NCBI GenBank assembly: GCA_019217005.1
Contig: JAHBNG010000041.1
Coordinates: forward strand, 43,806-107,805
Reading direction: 5' to 3'
DNA from: Chloroflexi bacterium TSY
Lineage (GTDB): Bacteria > Chloroflexota > Anaerolineae > Caldilineales > Caldilineaceae
Length of the DNA: 64,000 nucleotides
The notes beneath the pieces were generated by a model. It saw only the letters and a program-made list of their open reading frames with translations. It was not told the origin of the DNA and ran no database searches. The position numbers and the translations under genes are program-made. Shown piece by piece: positions 8,259 to 16,019 of the stretch. How positions within the stretch are numbered: the stretch's first letter is position 1; every line of letters begins with the position of its first letter.

Positions 8259-9545
8259 TTACTGTTCAAGCACGTTCTCGATCCAACCTTGTTCCATCGC
8301 TGTCACCCAATCGCCGTTGGGTTCTGGCAAGGCGTTGGCGGCCAGAATCTCTGGTGCCAGAGTCGCAACACCTCGTTCAAAGCCACTCAGGGTTGCCTGA
8401 TAGTCATTTTCATAGCTTGTTGGATCGGTAGGCGAGAGCCAGCCCCATTGAGTAGGATCTTGCATGACGAGTTGGAACTCGGGTGAGAGAATATGATTGG
8501 CCAAAACCATGGCCGCGGCTGGGTTGTTGGCGTTGAATGGAATTGCCACAAAGTTATTGTTGGCCAGAGTTCCTGTCTCAAAGACAAAGGTACGAATTGT
8601 TTCTGGGTAGGTGCCTTCTCTGATGTTGGTTGAAGCCCGGGTTGGACCATAGCCCATATTGAAGGCTATTTCCTGATTGGCCAACAAGTCAAGCATGGCT
8701 GGTGCTTCTGGGTAGGTCTGCCCACCACGCCAGAGATCTGGTTCGATGTCATTGAGATATTCCCAAACTTTGGGCGCATGTTCATCAAAGACGGCTTGAT
8801 CGAACTCGCCCAAGAATGGATCGGGACCACCCGCCGCCCACATAAAGACGTGGCGCACGAAGACGCTTCCTGTGAAGTCAGGGATAGCTGGATAAGTGAA
8901 CAACCCCGGGTTTTCATGGATCCACGATTGCAGATCTTCAAAGGTCATTGGCGGCGTGTCACCAACCAACTCCGTGTTATACTCCATCACAAACTGGGCA
9001 TGACCCCAAGGTGATTCGTAGCCTTCGACTGCGTAACCAAAATCATATCCGAGTGCTGGATCGTCCCAGTTGACGTGAACTGCATTCGGAATCGTCTCTG
9101 ACCACGGCCCGTAGAGAAGGCCAGCCTCTTTGAGTGTCTTAAAGTTCTCACCATTGATCCAGATGAGGTCGATGCTTCCGCCAACATTCACACCTGCAGC
9201 CGATTCATCCAGCACTTTGTTGACAGCGTCTGCCGTATCCGCAATGGGTACTCGATTGAGCGTAATGTTGAAGTTTTCCAACAACGGTCCACCAATATCA
9301 TTGTCGACATTGCTGTTGATCGTGTCCGACCCACCCCACATGAACCAGTTGACCGTGGTACCATCGGCTGCGGTAAGGACCTCGTCCCACGAATCATAGG
9401 TAGGAGGCGCGTCCATATTATCGCCGTCATCGGCCATGGACGCGCCTCCTCCGCCTGCCGGGGCCGCAACTGGCACGCATGCGCTCAAAATCAGCGCTAT
9501 CACCAGAATGAATATCGAAAAAAATCTAAACTTGTGATGTAGCAT
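8259..9545 (-). CDS. ABC importer substrate-binding lipoprotein (YnjB-like)
   Basis: Exported ligand-binding protein of 428 residues. The start MLHHKFRFF is chosen because GGAGGAG stands 6 nt upstream and because it begins the lipoprotein signal peptide, whose lipobox LSAC ends in the lipidated Cys. A Gly/Ala-rich linker follows. The sequence TVNWFMWGGSDTINS near the mature N-terminus and FNITLNRVPI resemble the YnjB family of periplasmic binding proteins. Ligand unknown; the neighbouring glycosidases and sugar enzymes suggest a riboside or sugar derivative rather than the thiamine or iron sometimes annotated for this family. Confidence 0.88.
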   Translation of the reverse strand: MLHHKFRFFSIFILVIALILSACVPVAAPAGGGGASMADDGDNMDAPPTYDSWDEVLTAADGTTVNWFMWGGSDTINSNVDNDIGGPLLENFNITLNRVPIADTADAVNKVLDESAAGVNVGGSIDLIWINGENFKTLKEAGLLYGPWSETIPNAVHVNWDDPALGYDFGYAVEGYESPWGHAQFVMEYNTELVGDTPPMTFEDLQSWIHENPGLFTYPAIPDFTGSVFVRHVFMWAAGGPDPFLGEFDQAVFDEHAPKVWEYLNDIEPDLWRGGQTYPEAPAMLDLLANQEIAFNMGYGPTRASTNIREGTYPETIRTFVFETGTLANNNFVAIPFNANNPAAAMVLANHILSPEFQLVMQDPTQWGWLSPTDPTSYENDYQATLSGFERGVATLAPEILAANALPEPNGDWVTAMEQGWIENVLEQ

Positions 9546-9631
9546 TGTCTCCTCCAGGTTTATGTTGATGATTTGCTTATCTATCAGACATGTCCGAATG
9601 AACCGGTTTCGACTCGAATTGAAGAAAGTAT

Positions 9632-11065
9632 TCAAACATTAACACCCTCGACCTGCAAATGATCTTTATACGGAACTCGCTCGACCGTCTTCATTTTGGT
9701 CCACGCAGCAATCTCCAGTAGTTCACTGGTGACATCGCCTTGACCTACAGCAAAATGATGCTCCTGTCCTCGCACGGCCAAGGTATTGACCAGATCCCAT
9801 AAATCAATCGGTTCTTGATTCAGCTCAAACTGAGCAAACCAGCCGCGGGTTCCGTCGAACCCTGGTTCATCTCGTTCAATTATTCTCGAACCCGCAACGA
9901 GCAGCTTGGAAGCATCGTCGCCTATGTAAGCAATCGTTGCATCCTGAGGGGCAAAGACTTGATCTCCCGCCACGCCAAACGATATTTCCGACTTGCGTCC
10001 CAAAGTCGTGTGATCGACCCATTTGATGCCATTCTCGTTGGCAAAGTGACGGGGTGAGACACCACAATGCCACATCAGCACAGTGTTGGACGCGGGATCG
10101 ATGGCGGCGAGATCTAGCAATGTCGACGAACCTGGCTGACGGGTCAGATAATTGAGCAAAAGCATCGAGACCGCACCCGGTACATCTCCCTCACACGCGA
10201 CGGCGAATCCATCTTCTGAACCAAGCCAACTGTAAGACATGCAGGGAGCCACGCCATAAAGTTCCTGGAATTTAGACCAACACTGAACGGCCAGAGCATC
10301 ATAGCCATTGCGCGTCGCCAACTCTTTCAGCGCCAAATAGACGCGACCGCCCTTTTCCATGCGATCATCTGTGACCAGAATCTCAGATGCACCCGCTTTC
10401 ATCTCGTGGACAGTCGCCAGAACTTTCCCACCATCAAACTGCTTGGCCAGGTCCACTACCTCTGCCAGTTCGTGTTCAACAACTTCGGTGCCAAACCGGG
10501 CGCGCAGCTTACGTGGATCGAGCAACATGTTGTAGAAACCGGGCGAAATCCCACCAACCGAGCCGATTTTGGCCTGCGCCATCTCTTTGACAGCCGTCAG
10601 CGCCCGGATGGTGATCGCCAGTCGCTTCTGGAAACGCTCATCCTCGACATGACCGTAAAACCATTTGAAGGCTGTCTCCTGTTCCGGCACATAGCGCTTA
10701 AGAATCGATGCAAAATGCTGCATGGAGACGAGCGAGTGAAGCTGGATATCACCGGAACTATAGGGGTCAGGCGTGGCCCAGAGACCGAGATAAGGAGCCA
10801 CTTGCGACAGCGTCAGAATCTGGTCGCCAGCCGCACAGGTCGCCGTCTGCAACAGCAAGAAGTCAACCTGGGCATCTGTTAACTCGTTGATCGCCGCTTC
10901 AGTCAGGGCATCGTCGGTCAAGCCGTGACGGATAGGAACGAGCTCAAAGTCAAGCTCCTGGCTGAGCTGCTCCAATCCGGCAATCGCGCGGCTGTATTGA
11001 TTGTGTTCATCTGCATAGTAGGTCGTGTAGGCGACGCCAACGTAGCCAACTTTTAGTTTCGTCAC
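9632..11065 (-). CDS. L-fucose/L-arabinose isomerase family protein
   Basis: 477-residue protein of the fucose-isomerase-like fold, which interconverts aldoses and ketoses at a manganese site. Recognisable parts are the N-terminal Rossmann-like KVGYVGVAYTTYYADEH, the middle QCWSKFQELYGVAPCMSYS segment and the C-terminal HHFAVGQGDV, which carries the conserved His of the family. The start is a GTG preceded by AAGGCGG. It lies directly upstream of the binding protein and downstream of the DhaK-like kinase on the same strand, so it probably supplies the ketose that the kinase uses. The precise sugar cannot be read from the sequence. Confidence 0.85.
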   Translation of the reverse strand: MTKLKVGYVGVAYTTYYADEHNQYSRAIAGLEQLSQELDFELVPIRHGLTDDALTEAAINELTDAQVDFLLLQTATCAAGDQILTLSQVAPYLGLWATPDPYSSGDIQLHSLVSMQHFASILKRYVPEQETAFKWFYGHVEDERFQKRLAITIRALTAVKEMAQAKIGSVGGISPGFYNMLLDPRKLRARFGTEVVEHELAEVVDLAKQFDGGKVLATVHEMKAGASEILVTDDRMEKGGRVYLALKELATRNGYDALAVQCWSKFQELYGVAPCMSYSWLGSEDGFAVACEGDVPGAVSMLLLNYLTRQPGSSTLLDLAAIDPASNTVLMWHCGVSPRHFANENGIKWVDHTTLGRKSEISFGVAGDQVFAPQDATIAYIGDDASKLLVAGSRIIERDEPGFDGTRGWFAQFELNQEPIDLWDLVNTLAVRGQEHHFAVGQGDVTSELLEIAAWTKMKTVERVPYKDHLQVEGVNV

Positions 11066-11190
11066 ATGACCGCCTTTCTAGTCTTGCAAGAAGAATCGAT
11101 ATGAAAAATCATTCATGCCCCACTCATCTGAGGACAGCGCTCTATATTTCTTGTACTCATGCAATCTGCTTTGGGGACGACCCTCATCGT

Positions 11191-12198
11191 TTACATCTTA
11201 AAAAAGGCCCCATTTGCAGGCGCATCATACAATGCCTTCAACTGTTGATCGACCCGGCAGAGTGACAGCCCAAAGCCCGCCATTTCCTGCGTTGTTGCGT
11301 ATTGGCCCAACCATGCTTTGTGAATGCGTATACCCGCCTCATCTAGCCGCTGTTTGACCCGACGATAGAGAATGGAAAGCTCCATGATGGTCAGGCTACC
11401 AGCGTTGTTGATCAGGACACAGACTTCGTCGCCATTGACAAAAGGCAGATCGTCCAGAATTGGCGGCAACATCTGGTCGATCGTCTCATCGGCAGGCATA
11501 AGTTTACCCTTGTACATACCTGCCTCGCCATGAACGCCCATCCCGATCTCGATTTCGTCGTTGGCCAGTTCAAACATCAGTTGGCCCGTAATCGGACTGG
11601 CACAGGTATCGAGGGCCATGGAAAGGGAGCGGGTATTGTCGCTCACCTTCTCTGCCAGCGCTTTGCAGGCCGCTAAATCTGAACTGGTTTCGGCAAACGC
11701 TCCAAGCATCTTCCAAGTGAAGAAAAGCCCCGCTGTGCCGCGTCGGTTTTGTTCTTGTCCCTTGGGTGCGGATGAAATGTCATCGTAAAGGAGAACAAGA
11801 TCAACATTCTGGATGCCTTCTTCTTTTGCCAAATCCAGCGCGCCCTCTGCATTGAGTCGATCCCCTTCATGATGGGAGACACAGAGCAACACGCCTGCAC
11901 CTCGATCTGCGGCTTTGATGCCTTCGAGGATTTCGAATGGACCGGGTGCCGTAAAGATTGGTCCTGCGACGTTGACATCAAAGAGCCCCTCGCCCACCCA
12001 GCCGATCATCGCTGGCTCATGACCAGTGCCGTTGCCGATAACCAGAGCAACTTTGCCCACCGCTTTGGGCGTGGCCCGGATAAGTAGGCCGTCATTCTGC
12101 AGTTGGATGATATCAGAATAAGCGGCAACGTACCCTTCGATCATCTCTGGCAGGATATTGTCAGGATGGTTAATCAGTTTTTTTGTTCTTGCAGCCAT
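11191..12198 (-). CDS. DhaK-like ketose kinase subunit without an adjacent DhaL
   Basis: 335 residues homologous to the dihydroxyacetone-binding subunit DhaK. GNGTGHEPAMIGWVGEG carries the catalytic His of the HEP motif. GMGVHGEAGMYKG carries the His that binds the carbonyl substrate as a hemiaminal. In known systems DhaK binds the ketose, while the phosphate comes from an ADP-bound DhaL or from ATP on a fused L domain. Neither is next to this gene; the only DhaL in the window is in the glycerol operon at 47 kb. Relatives of DhaK also act on tetruloses (erythrulose, threonate-pathway enzymes), which fits the isomerase and epimerase beside it. Product name therefore kept general. Confidence 0.85.
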   Translation of the reverse strand: MAARTKKLINHPDNILPEMIEGYVAAYSDIIQLQNDGLLIRATPKAVGKVALVIGNGTGHEPAMIGWVGEGLFDVNVAGPIFTAPGPFEILEGIKAADRGAGVLLCVSHHEGDRLNAEGALDLAKEEGIQNVDLVLLYDDISSAPKGQEQNRRGTAGLFFTWKMLGAFAETSSDLAACKALAEKVSDNTRSLSMALDTCASPITGQLMFELANDEIEIGMGVHGEAGMYKGKLMPADETIDQMLPPILDDLPFVNGDEVCVLINNAGSLTIMELSILYRRVKQRLDEAGIRIHKAWLGQYATTQEMAGFGLSLCRVDQQLKALYDAPANGAFFKM

Positions 12199-12223
12199 GG
12201 TTGGTTTTCAGCGTATCCGTGAA

Positions 12224-13063
12224 TCATTGCACGTTCCGCAGGAAGGTCAGTGACGCAATTGCTTCTTGATCAAAATCATGCACCAGTGGTCGCCACACGT
12301 TGATGGTGCGCCCCGTCTCGGCATTGGGATTGGGAAATGTCTCGATCACCACCCCACCTTGATAATTGACCTCGTCCAGGGTGTCAAACACCACGGACCA
12401 GTCGATATGCCCCTTGCCCGGCAGTTTACGATTACTCGCTGCGCAGTGAAAGTGGCCAATTTTGTCGCCAGCTTTGAGAATGGCTTCTGGAATCGAATCC
12501 TCTTCCATGTTCATGTGATAGGTGTCCAACTGTAACTTAACGGCTGGATGATCAACTCGCACTAGATAGTCTAGCCCTTCATCCACCGTATTGAACATAA
12601 AAGTTTCAAAACGATTCAGCAACTCTACTGTGATCGTGATGCCCAAATCGCGCGCGGTTTGGGCGATTTCGTTCATGGCCGCGGCTCCCCGATCGCGGTA
12701 CGGCTGCAGATCGTTGGTTTCTGGAAAGACCAACCACGGACCATAGGGAACACCACCAAGAATGGGGCTTCCTACCCGATGAGCCGCATCCGCACAACGT
12801 TTCACAAACTCAATGCCCCGACGACGCACTGACTCATCGGGGCTGGTGATATCCATGTGCGTAGGTAGACCCATACTGCAATAGATATCTAGATCTAGCC
12901 GTTCAGCTTCTGCGCGCATCTTGGCTACGTCGGTATCGGGGCCGTTAATCAGCGAGATCTCGACGCCGTCAAATCCGCACTCTTTGGCCTTGCCAAAATA
13001 GGCTGTCTGATCGTCGGCCCAGTTTTCGATCCAGTAAAAGATTTCGATGTTGATTTTGCGCAT
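12224..13063 (-). CDS. xylose-isomerase-like TIM barrel, D-tagatose 3-epimerase / hydroxypyruvate isomerase type
   Basis: About 279 residues of the AP-endonuclease-2 / sugar-phosphate epimerase barrel. Metal ligands are seen in ITVELLNRFETFMFN (Glu), VKLQLDTYHMNMEE (Asp and His), IGHFHCAASNRKLPGKGHID (His) and VVIETFP (Glu). The arrangement is typical of D-psicose/D-tagatose 3-epimerases and erythrulose isomerases. The start MRKINIEIFYW has GGAG 8 nt upstream; 76 codons of open frame before it lie in a repeat and are rejected. First gene of the catabolic locus, 25 nt before the DhaK-like gene, so the locus promoter should lie between 13064 and about 13400. Confidence 0.87.
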   Translation of the reverse strand: MRKINIEIFYWIENWADDQTAYFGKAKECGFDGVEISLINGPDTDVAKMRAEAERLDLDIYCSMGLPTHMDITSPDESVRRRGIEFVKRCADAAHRVGSPILGGVPYGPWLVFPETNDLQPYRDRGAAAMNEIAQTARDLGITITVELLNRFETFMFNTVDEGLDYLVRVDHPAVKLQLDTYHMNMEEDSIPEAILKAGDKIGHFHCAASNRKLPGKGHIDWSVVFDTLDEVNYQGGVVIETFPNPNAETGRTINVWRPLVHDFDQEAIASLTFLRNVQ

Positions 13064-13076
13064 ATGTTGCTCCGAC

Positions 13077-13194
13077 ACTACAGCGGATTCGGGGAAGAAG
13101 CGGATTACGATTCTCGTATACCGAACAGGTTGGATCAGAGCAACCATCGCCTCAGTCGAAACAATAATCCGTTCCTTCTCCGAATCTGCTGTCG
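13077..13194. repeat. inverted repeat family R13
   Basis: Arms ACAGCGGATTCGGGGAAG (from 13080) and CTTCTCCGAATCTGCTGT (to 13192) are imperfect inverted copies about 27 bp long, enclosing roughly 60 bp. The same motif recurs in inverse sense at 13974-13994, where it encodes the last residues of the DUF35 protein, and in split form at 14532-14645. It overlies the presumed promoter region of the catabolic locus. Confidence 0.7.
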
Positions 13195-13400
13195 TTCCAA
13201 TAGACTCTATCTTACGATACGAATATTCAATTTGCTTGGATAGAAATTCGCCAACATAGCTACTTGACAGTTGGTTGTTTTCATCGCCCATCGCATTTTT
13301 TCAGTAATGCGCGTAGTTACATTTTGCAAAGCGAAAATTGCTAATGAAATATGTTGTTCGATCCAGAACAGATTGGTTTCTATCTCTGCGATTTTGCAGC

Positions 13401-13698
13401 CTCAGTAGATCCAAAATGTGTCTTTTTTCGCGGAGGTAGCATTCTCTATTACACGTAGTAGCGCCCAAAGCAGGGCATTTCAATGCCCTGCTGCTATTGG
13501 AAACCGGCTGAAGACCGGTTCGACAGCTGCTATCTAGCGCGCTTTAGCGTACTTCCTGTAGCAGACGGCGGATTCAACCGCTGGCGGACGAGCATCCCGA
13601 CTGCGTGTAATAGAGAATGCGGCTCTACCCGACAGGAACCGGCGTTAGAGAACGCTGCGCCATGCATGGCGACCCCACAGGAATTTGGATCTACTGAG
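13401..13698. repeat. long inverted-repeat element family R3, copy 1
   Basis: About 298 bp bounded by CTCAGTAGATCCAAA and its inverse TTTGGATCTACTGAG. Inside lies a second inverted pair, GCATTCTCTATTACACG and CGTGTAATAGAGAATGC, and a shorter stem AAACCGGCTGAAGACCGGTT. The element at 50602-50871 has the same end and inner motifs in reverse orientation. No coding potential that I trust. It fills part of the 13064-13970 gene-free stretch. Confidence 0.75.
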
Positions 13699-13819
13699 CC
13701 TTCAAATAACAGGGGGAGAGATGTAACATACTCGAAATTAACCCCTTGTTGCGATAGTTCAATACGAGCAGCCCTTCGATAAACCTGGCTTAGAGCGTGT
13801 TTTAAAAGGTGAGATCAGA

Positions 13820-13905
13820 GCCGGTTGAGTAGCCGAAGGCGTATCGAAACCAAACGGGTCGACCCGCAAAAGCTGGTTTCGATACCGCTTTGCGACTCAA
13901 CCGGC
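13820..13905. repeat. hairpin repeat family R11
   Basis: Long stem: GCCGGTTGAGTAGCCGAAG then GCGTATCGAAACC pairs with GGTTTCGATACCGC then TTTGCGACTCAACCGGC around a short loop. A half copy of the same repeat (CCGGTTGAGTGGCATCGCC) lies at about 31149-31220. Lies 65 bp beyond the stop of the DUF35 gene, so it may also act as a transcript 3' end. Confidence 0.8.
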
Positions 13906-13970
13906 GTTTGCTAACCCTTTCGTCTGCAGAATAGCATCCGTCAGTTCTGGATAGCGAGACAAAAAATCTG

Positions 13971-14507
13971 TTACTTCCCCGAATCCGCTGTAGTGATTGG
14001 TTCAAACCGCATCAACAAGATTGGGTGACTGACCTCGTTCTCTTCGTATACAACCCTCACCTTCATTCCATAATAGAGTTCGTATAAGTTGTCATAATTC
14101 TGCAAGAGATGGGCAAACAATGTATCCGCCCCTTCCAGCTTCACATATACCAACACATAAGGTGTCTCCAACCAATCTAGCATTTTGGGCGCGTAATGCA
14201 GCACCGACCAAGAGACAACTTCGCCGCGCCCACTGAGTTCCGTCCATTCGGTAATGGTCAGATCATCAGGACATGCGGGACGTGGCGGCGCGTAGACCTT
14301 GCCGCAAGAGGGACAGAGAGTGGCAAAGAAGCGACCATTCTCAAGCTCGAGAAAAAACTTAGAGTATTTTCCGAGACTGTGACGATATTTTTGAACCCAC
14401 TCCAACTCAAGAATCTCGATCTCACGGAAGTTAGCCCACGGATCAGGTGTACGCCCTAGCGGATCTTCACTGGTAAATTGTTCAAGTTTATTCGTAACCG
14501 TCGGCAT
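13971..14507 (-). CDS. DUF35 OB-fold / zinc-ribbon acyl-CoA-associated protein
   Basis: About 178 residues. A rubredoxin-like zinc ribbon is seen as CPSCGKVYAPPRPACPDD (four-cysteine pattern reduced to three visible Cys), followed by the OB-fold with GRGEVVSWSVLH and PYVLVYVKLEG. In known cases such proteins pair with thiolase-fold enzymes (for example ChsH2 DUF35 with the Ltp2 aldolase, or archaeal HMG-CoA synthase partners) and bind acyl-CoA. Start MPTVTNKLEQ is preferred, since the 51 upstream codons lie in repeats. The final residues TTADSGK are encoded by repeat R13, so the C-terminus has been replaced or extended by it. Its thiolase partner is immediately upstream. Confidence 0.83.
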   Translation of the reverse strand: MPTVTNKLEQFTSEDPLGRTPDPWANFREIEILELEWVQKYRHSLGKYSKFFLELENGRFFATLCPSCGKVYAPPRPACPDDLTITEWTELSGRGEVVSWSVLHYAPKMLDWLETPYVLVYVKLEGADTLFAHLLQNYDNLYELYYGMKVRVVYEENEVSHPILLMRFEPITTADSGK

Positions 14508-14551
14508 AAAGGTAACGCTCTCAATCCCGTGACGAATCCGTTCCTTCTCTC

Positions 14552-14631
14552 TGTGCTTATCCGAAAAGCTCTGTGACGATGCATTCTTGCTCGAGAGGCT
14601 GGTTGGACGCACAACCACTTTTCGGGTAGGT
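14552..14631 (-). repeat. 80-bp MITE-like element family R4, copy 1, nested in R13
   Basis: Ends pair as TTATCCGAAAAGC and CTTTTCGGGT. On the minus strand it matches the element at 18887-18970 almost base for base, including the core GAATGCATCG and CACAGA. It lies inside a relic of R13: GACAGCAGATT on one side and GAGAAGGAACGGATT on the other are adjacent in the intact R13 at 13166. It separates the thiolase gene from its DUF35 partner and creates the spurious N-terminal extension of the latter. Confidence 0.7.
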
Positions 14632-14647
14632 TCTAAATCTGCTGTCG

Positions 14648-15855
14648 TCAATCCAGACACTCAAAGATATTGACCACACAGTGAGTTCCTGTCCCTGCAT
14701 GGGTATCGGTTAGACCACGCCGCGCATTTTTCACTTGTCGCCCCCCTGTCTCACCTCGTAATTGAAGCACGATCTCCATCGCCTGTACGATGCCCGTCGC
14801 ACCCACTGGTGCACCCCGCCCCAGTAGCCCGCCCGATGTATTGACAGGCAATGCCCCATTCAAATCAAAACGTCCCTCTTCCATTGCTGGACCCCCCTGC
14901 CCATACTCACAAAAGCCCAATTCCTCGCAAGCCTGAATCTCAACACCGCTATAGGAATCATAAAGTTCAGCGACATGGATTTCGTCAGCAGGATCGGTGA
15001 TCCCTGTCATTGTGTATGCCGCCCGCGCGGCTTCTTTTTTTCCGCGGAAGTGGGCCACCCAGGGTAGGGGAAAGGCCGGTCGCCCAAGCGCATTGAATCG
15101 GTGCCACAACCAGTCCCAGTGAAGAAGACGTTGGGGCGATTGCCCCACTTGATTGAGTGTTGCTTGGCCCACTCTTCGGTCGACAAGATCATCGCCGATG
15201 CACCGTCGGAAAGTAAGCTACAGTCGAGCAATTTGTATGGTTCAGCAATAGGGGCGGATTCCATCACGTCTTCGATAGTAATGTTCATGGGGCGCTGGGC
15301 GATGGGATTGAACTGAGCATTGTAACGATTTTTGACGGCGACATGCGCAAATTGCTCTTCGGTTGTGCCATAGAGCCGCATATGTTCTCTGATCATGGCT
15401 GCGTAATAAGCAGTATAGGTCCCGCCAACCATCATCTCCCAATCCGCGTCGGACGAGAGTGAGAAGAATTGCTGGGCGGTTGCGGAAGAAACACTGCGCC
15501 CATTGGTTTCACCACCGTAAACGATAATCGAATCGCAAAGACCACTCCGGATGTACGCAAAGGCTGTGCGGAGCGCCAAAGCCCCAGTTGCGCCACCACC
15601 TTCGATTCGTACATTCGGCTTGGGCGTCATGCCGATGTGATCGTGTAGAATCGCCCCCAACGTCATCTGTCGATTAAAATGATCACTCTCGTAGGAAGTC
15701 AATCCGTGCGACACGTAGGTTAACCCATCAATGCCCGCGTCGGAAACCGTCTCCAAAACGGCTTCTACAACAAGATCGCGTACAGATGCATCCTGGCGAT
15801 CGGATCCAAATTTGGTGGCACCTACACCTACGACAACAACATTTTCATTGCTCAT
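14648..15855 (-). pseudogene. thiolase-fold acyl-CoA enzyme lacking the nucleophilic Cys; one frameshift at an A7 run
   Basis: About 400 residues in two frames joined near 15032-15038. The first frame (from MSNENVVVVGVGATKFG) carries IEGGGATGALALRTAF, where lipid-transfer thiolases normally have A-C-A-S-G; the cysteine is glycine here. The second frame carries AAYTMTGITDPADEIHV, VAELYDSYSGVEIQ, GLLGRGAPVGATGI and the end HCVVNIFECLD. The join lies on A AAA AAG, read GAA AAA AAG in the first frame; a -1 slip gives exactly the expected E-K-K-E-A-A-R-A-A. This is either a real mutation, a base-call error or programmed slippage. Loss of Cys plus a DUF35 partner resembles Ltp2-type retro-aldolases more than true thiolases. 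Confidence 0.8.
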
Positions 15856-15896
15856 AGTTGGTCGAAAACAAAGGCTGGTTGAGAACCTATCTGCTA

Positions 15897-15981
15897 ACCG
15901 ACAGAACATCGTGGAGGTTTTAACCGACAGCGAAACGTGTAGTAAAAAGCGCAAGAGACCGACAGAACATCGTGGAGGTTT
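15897..15981 (+). repeat. 24-bp motif R12, two direct copies
   Basis: ACCGACAGAACATCGTGG followed by AGGTTT occurs at 15897-15920 and, identically, at 15958-15981, with 37 bp between. Two inverted copies lie at 18821-18844 and 18859-18882, on the far side of the two IS elements. Before the insertions the four copies would have stood within about 330 bp as an inverted pair of pairs. Lies in the leader of the thiolase gene. Confidence 0.8.
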
Positions 15982-16019
15982 GTGTCGGAAAGACGCGTCA
16001 TAAAAAGGATAGTAAGCAT

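Noticed and set aside
3734..9545. Naming the importer as a thiamine, iron or polyamine system
   Set aside because: The YnjB/PotA-like resemblance does not fix the ligand, and the neighbouring sugar and glycosidase genes point elsewhere.
15897..15981. Two identical 24-bp repeats 37 bp apart look like a minimal CRISPR
   Set aside because: Only two copies, the other two are inverted and differently spaced, and no cas gene is in the window.
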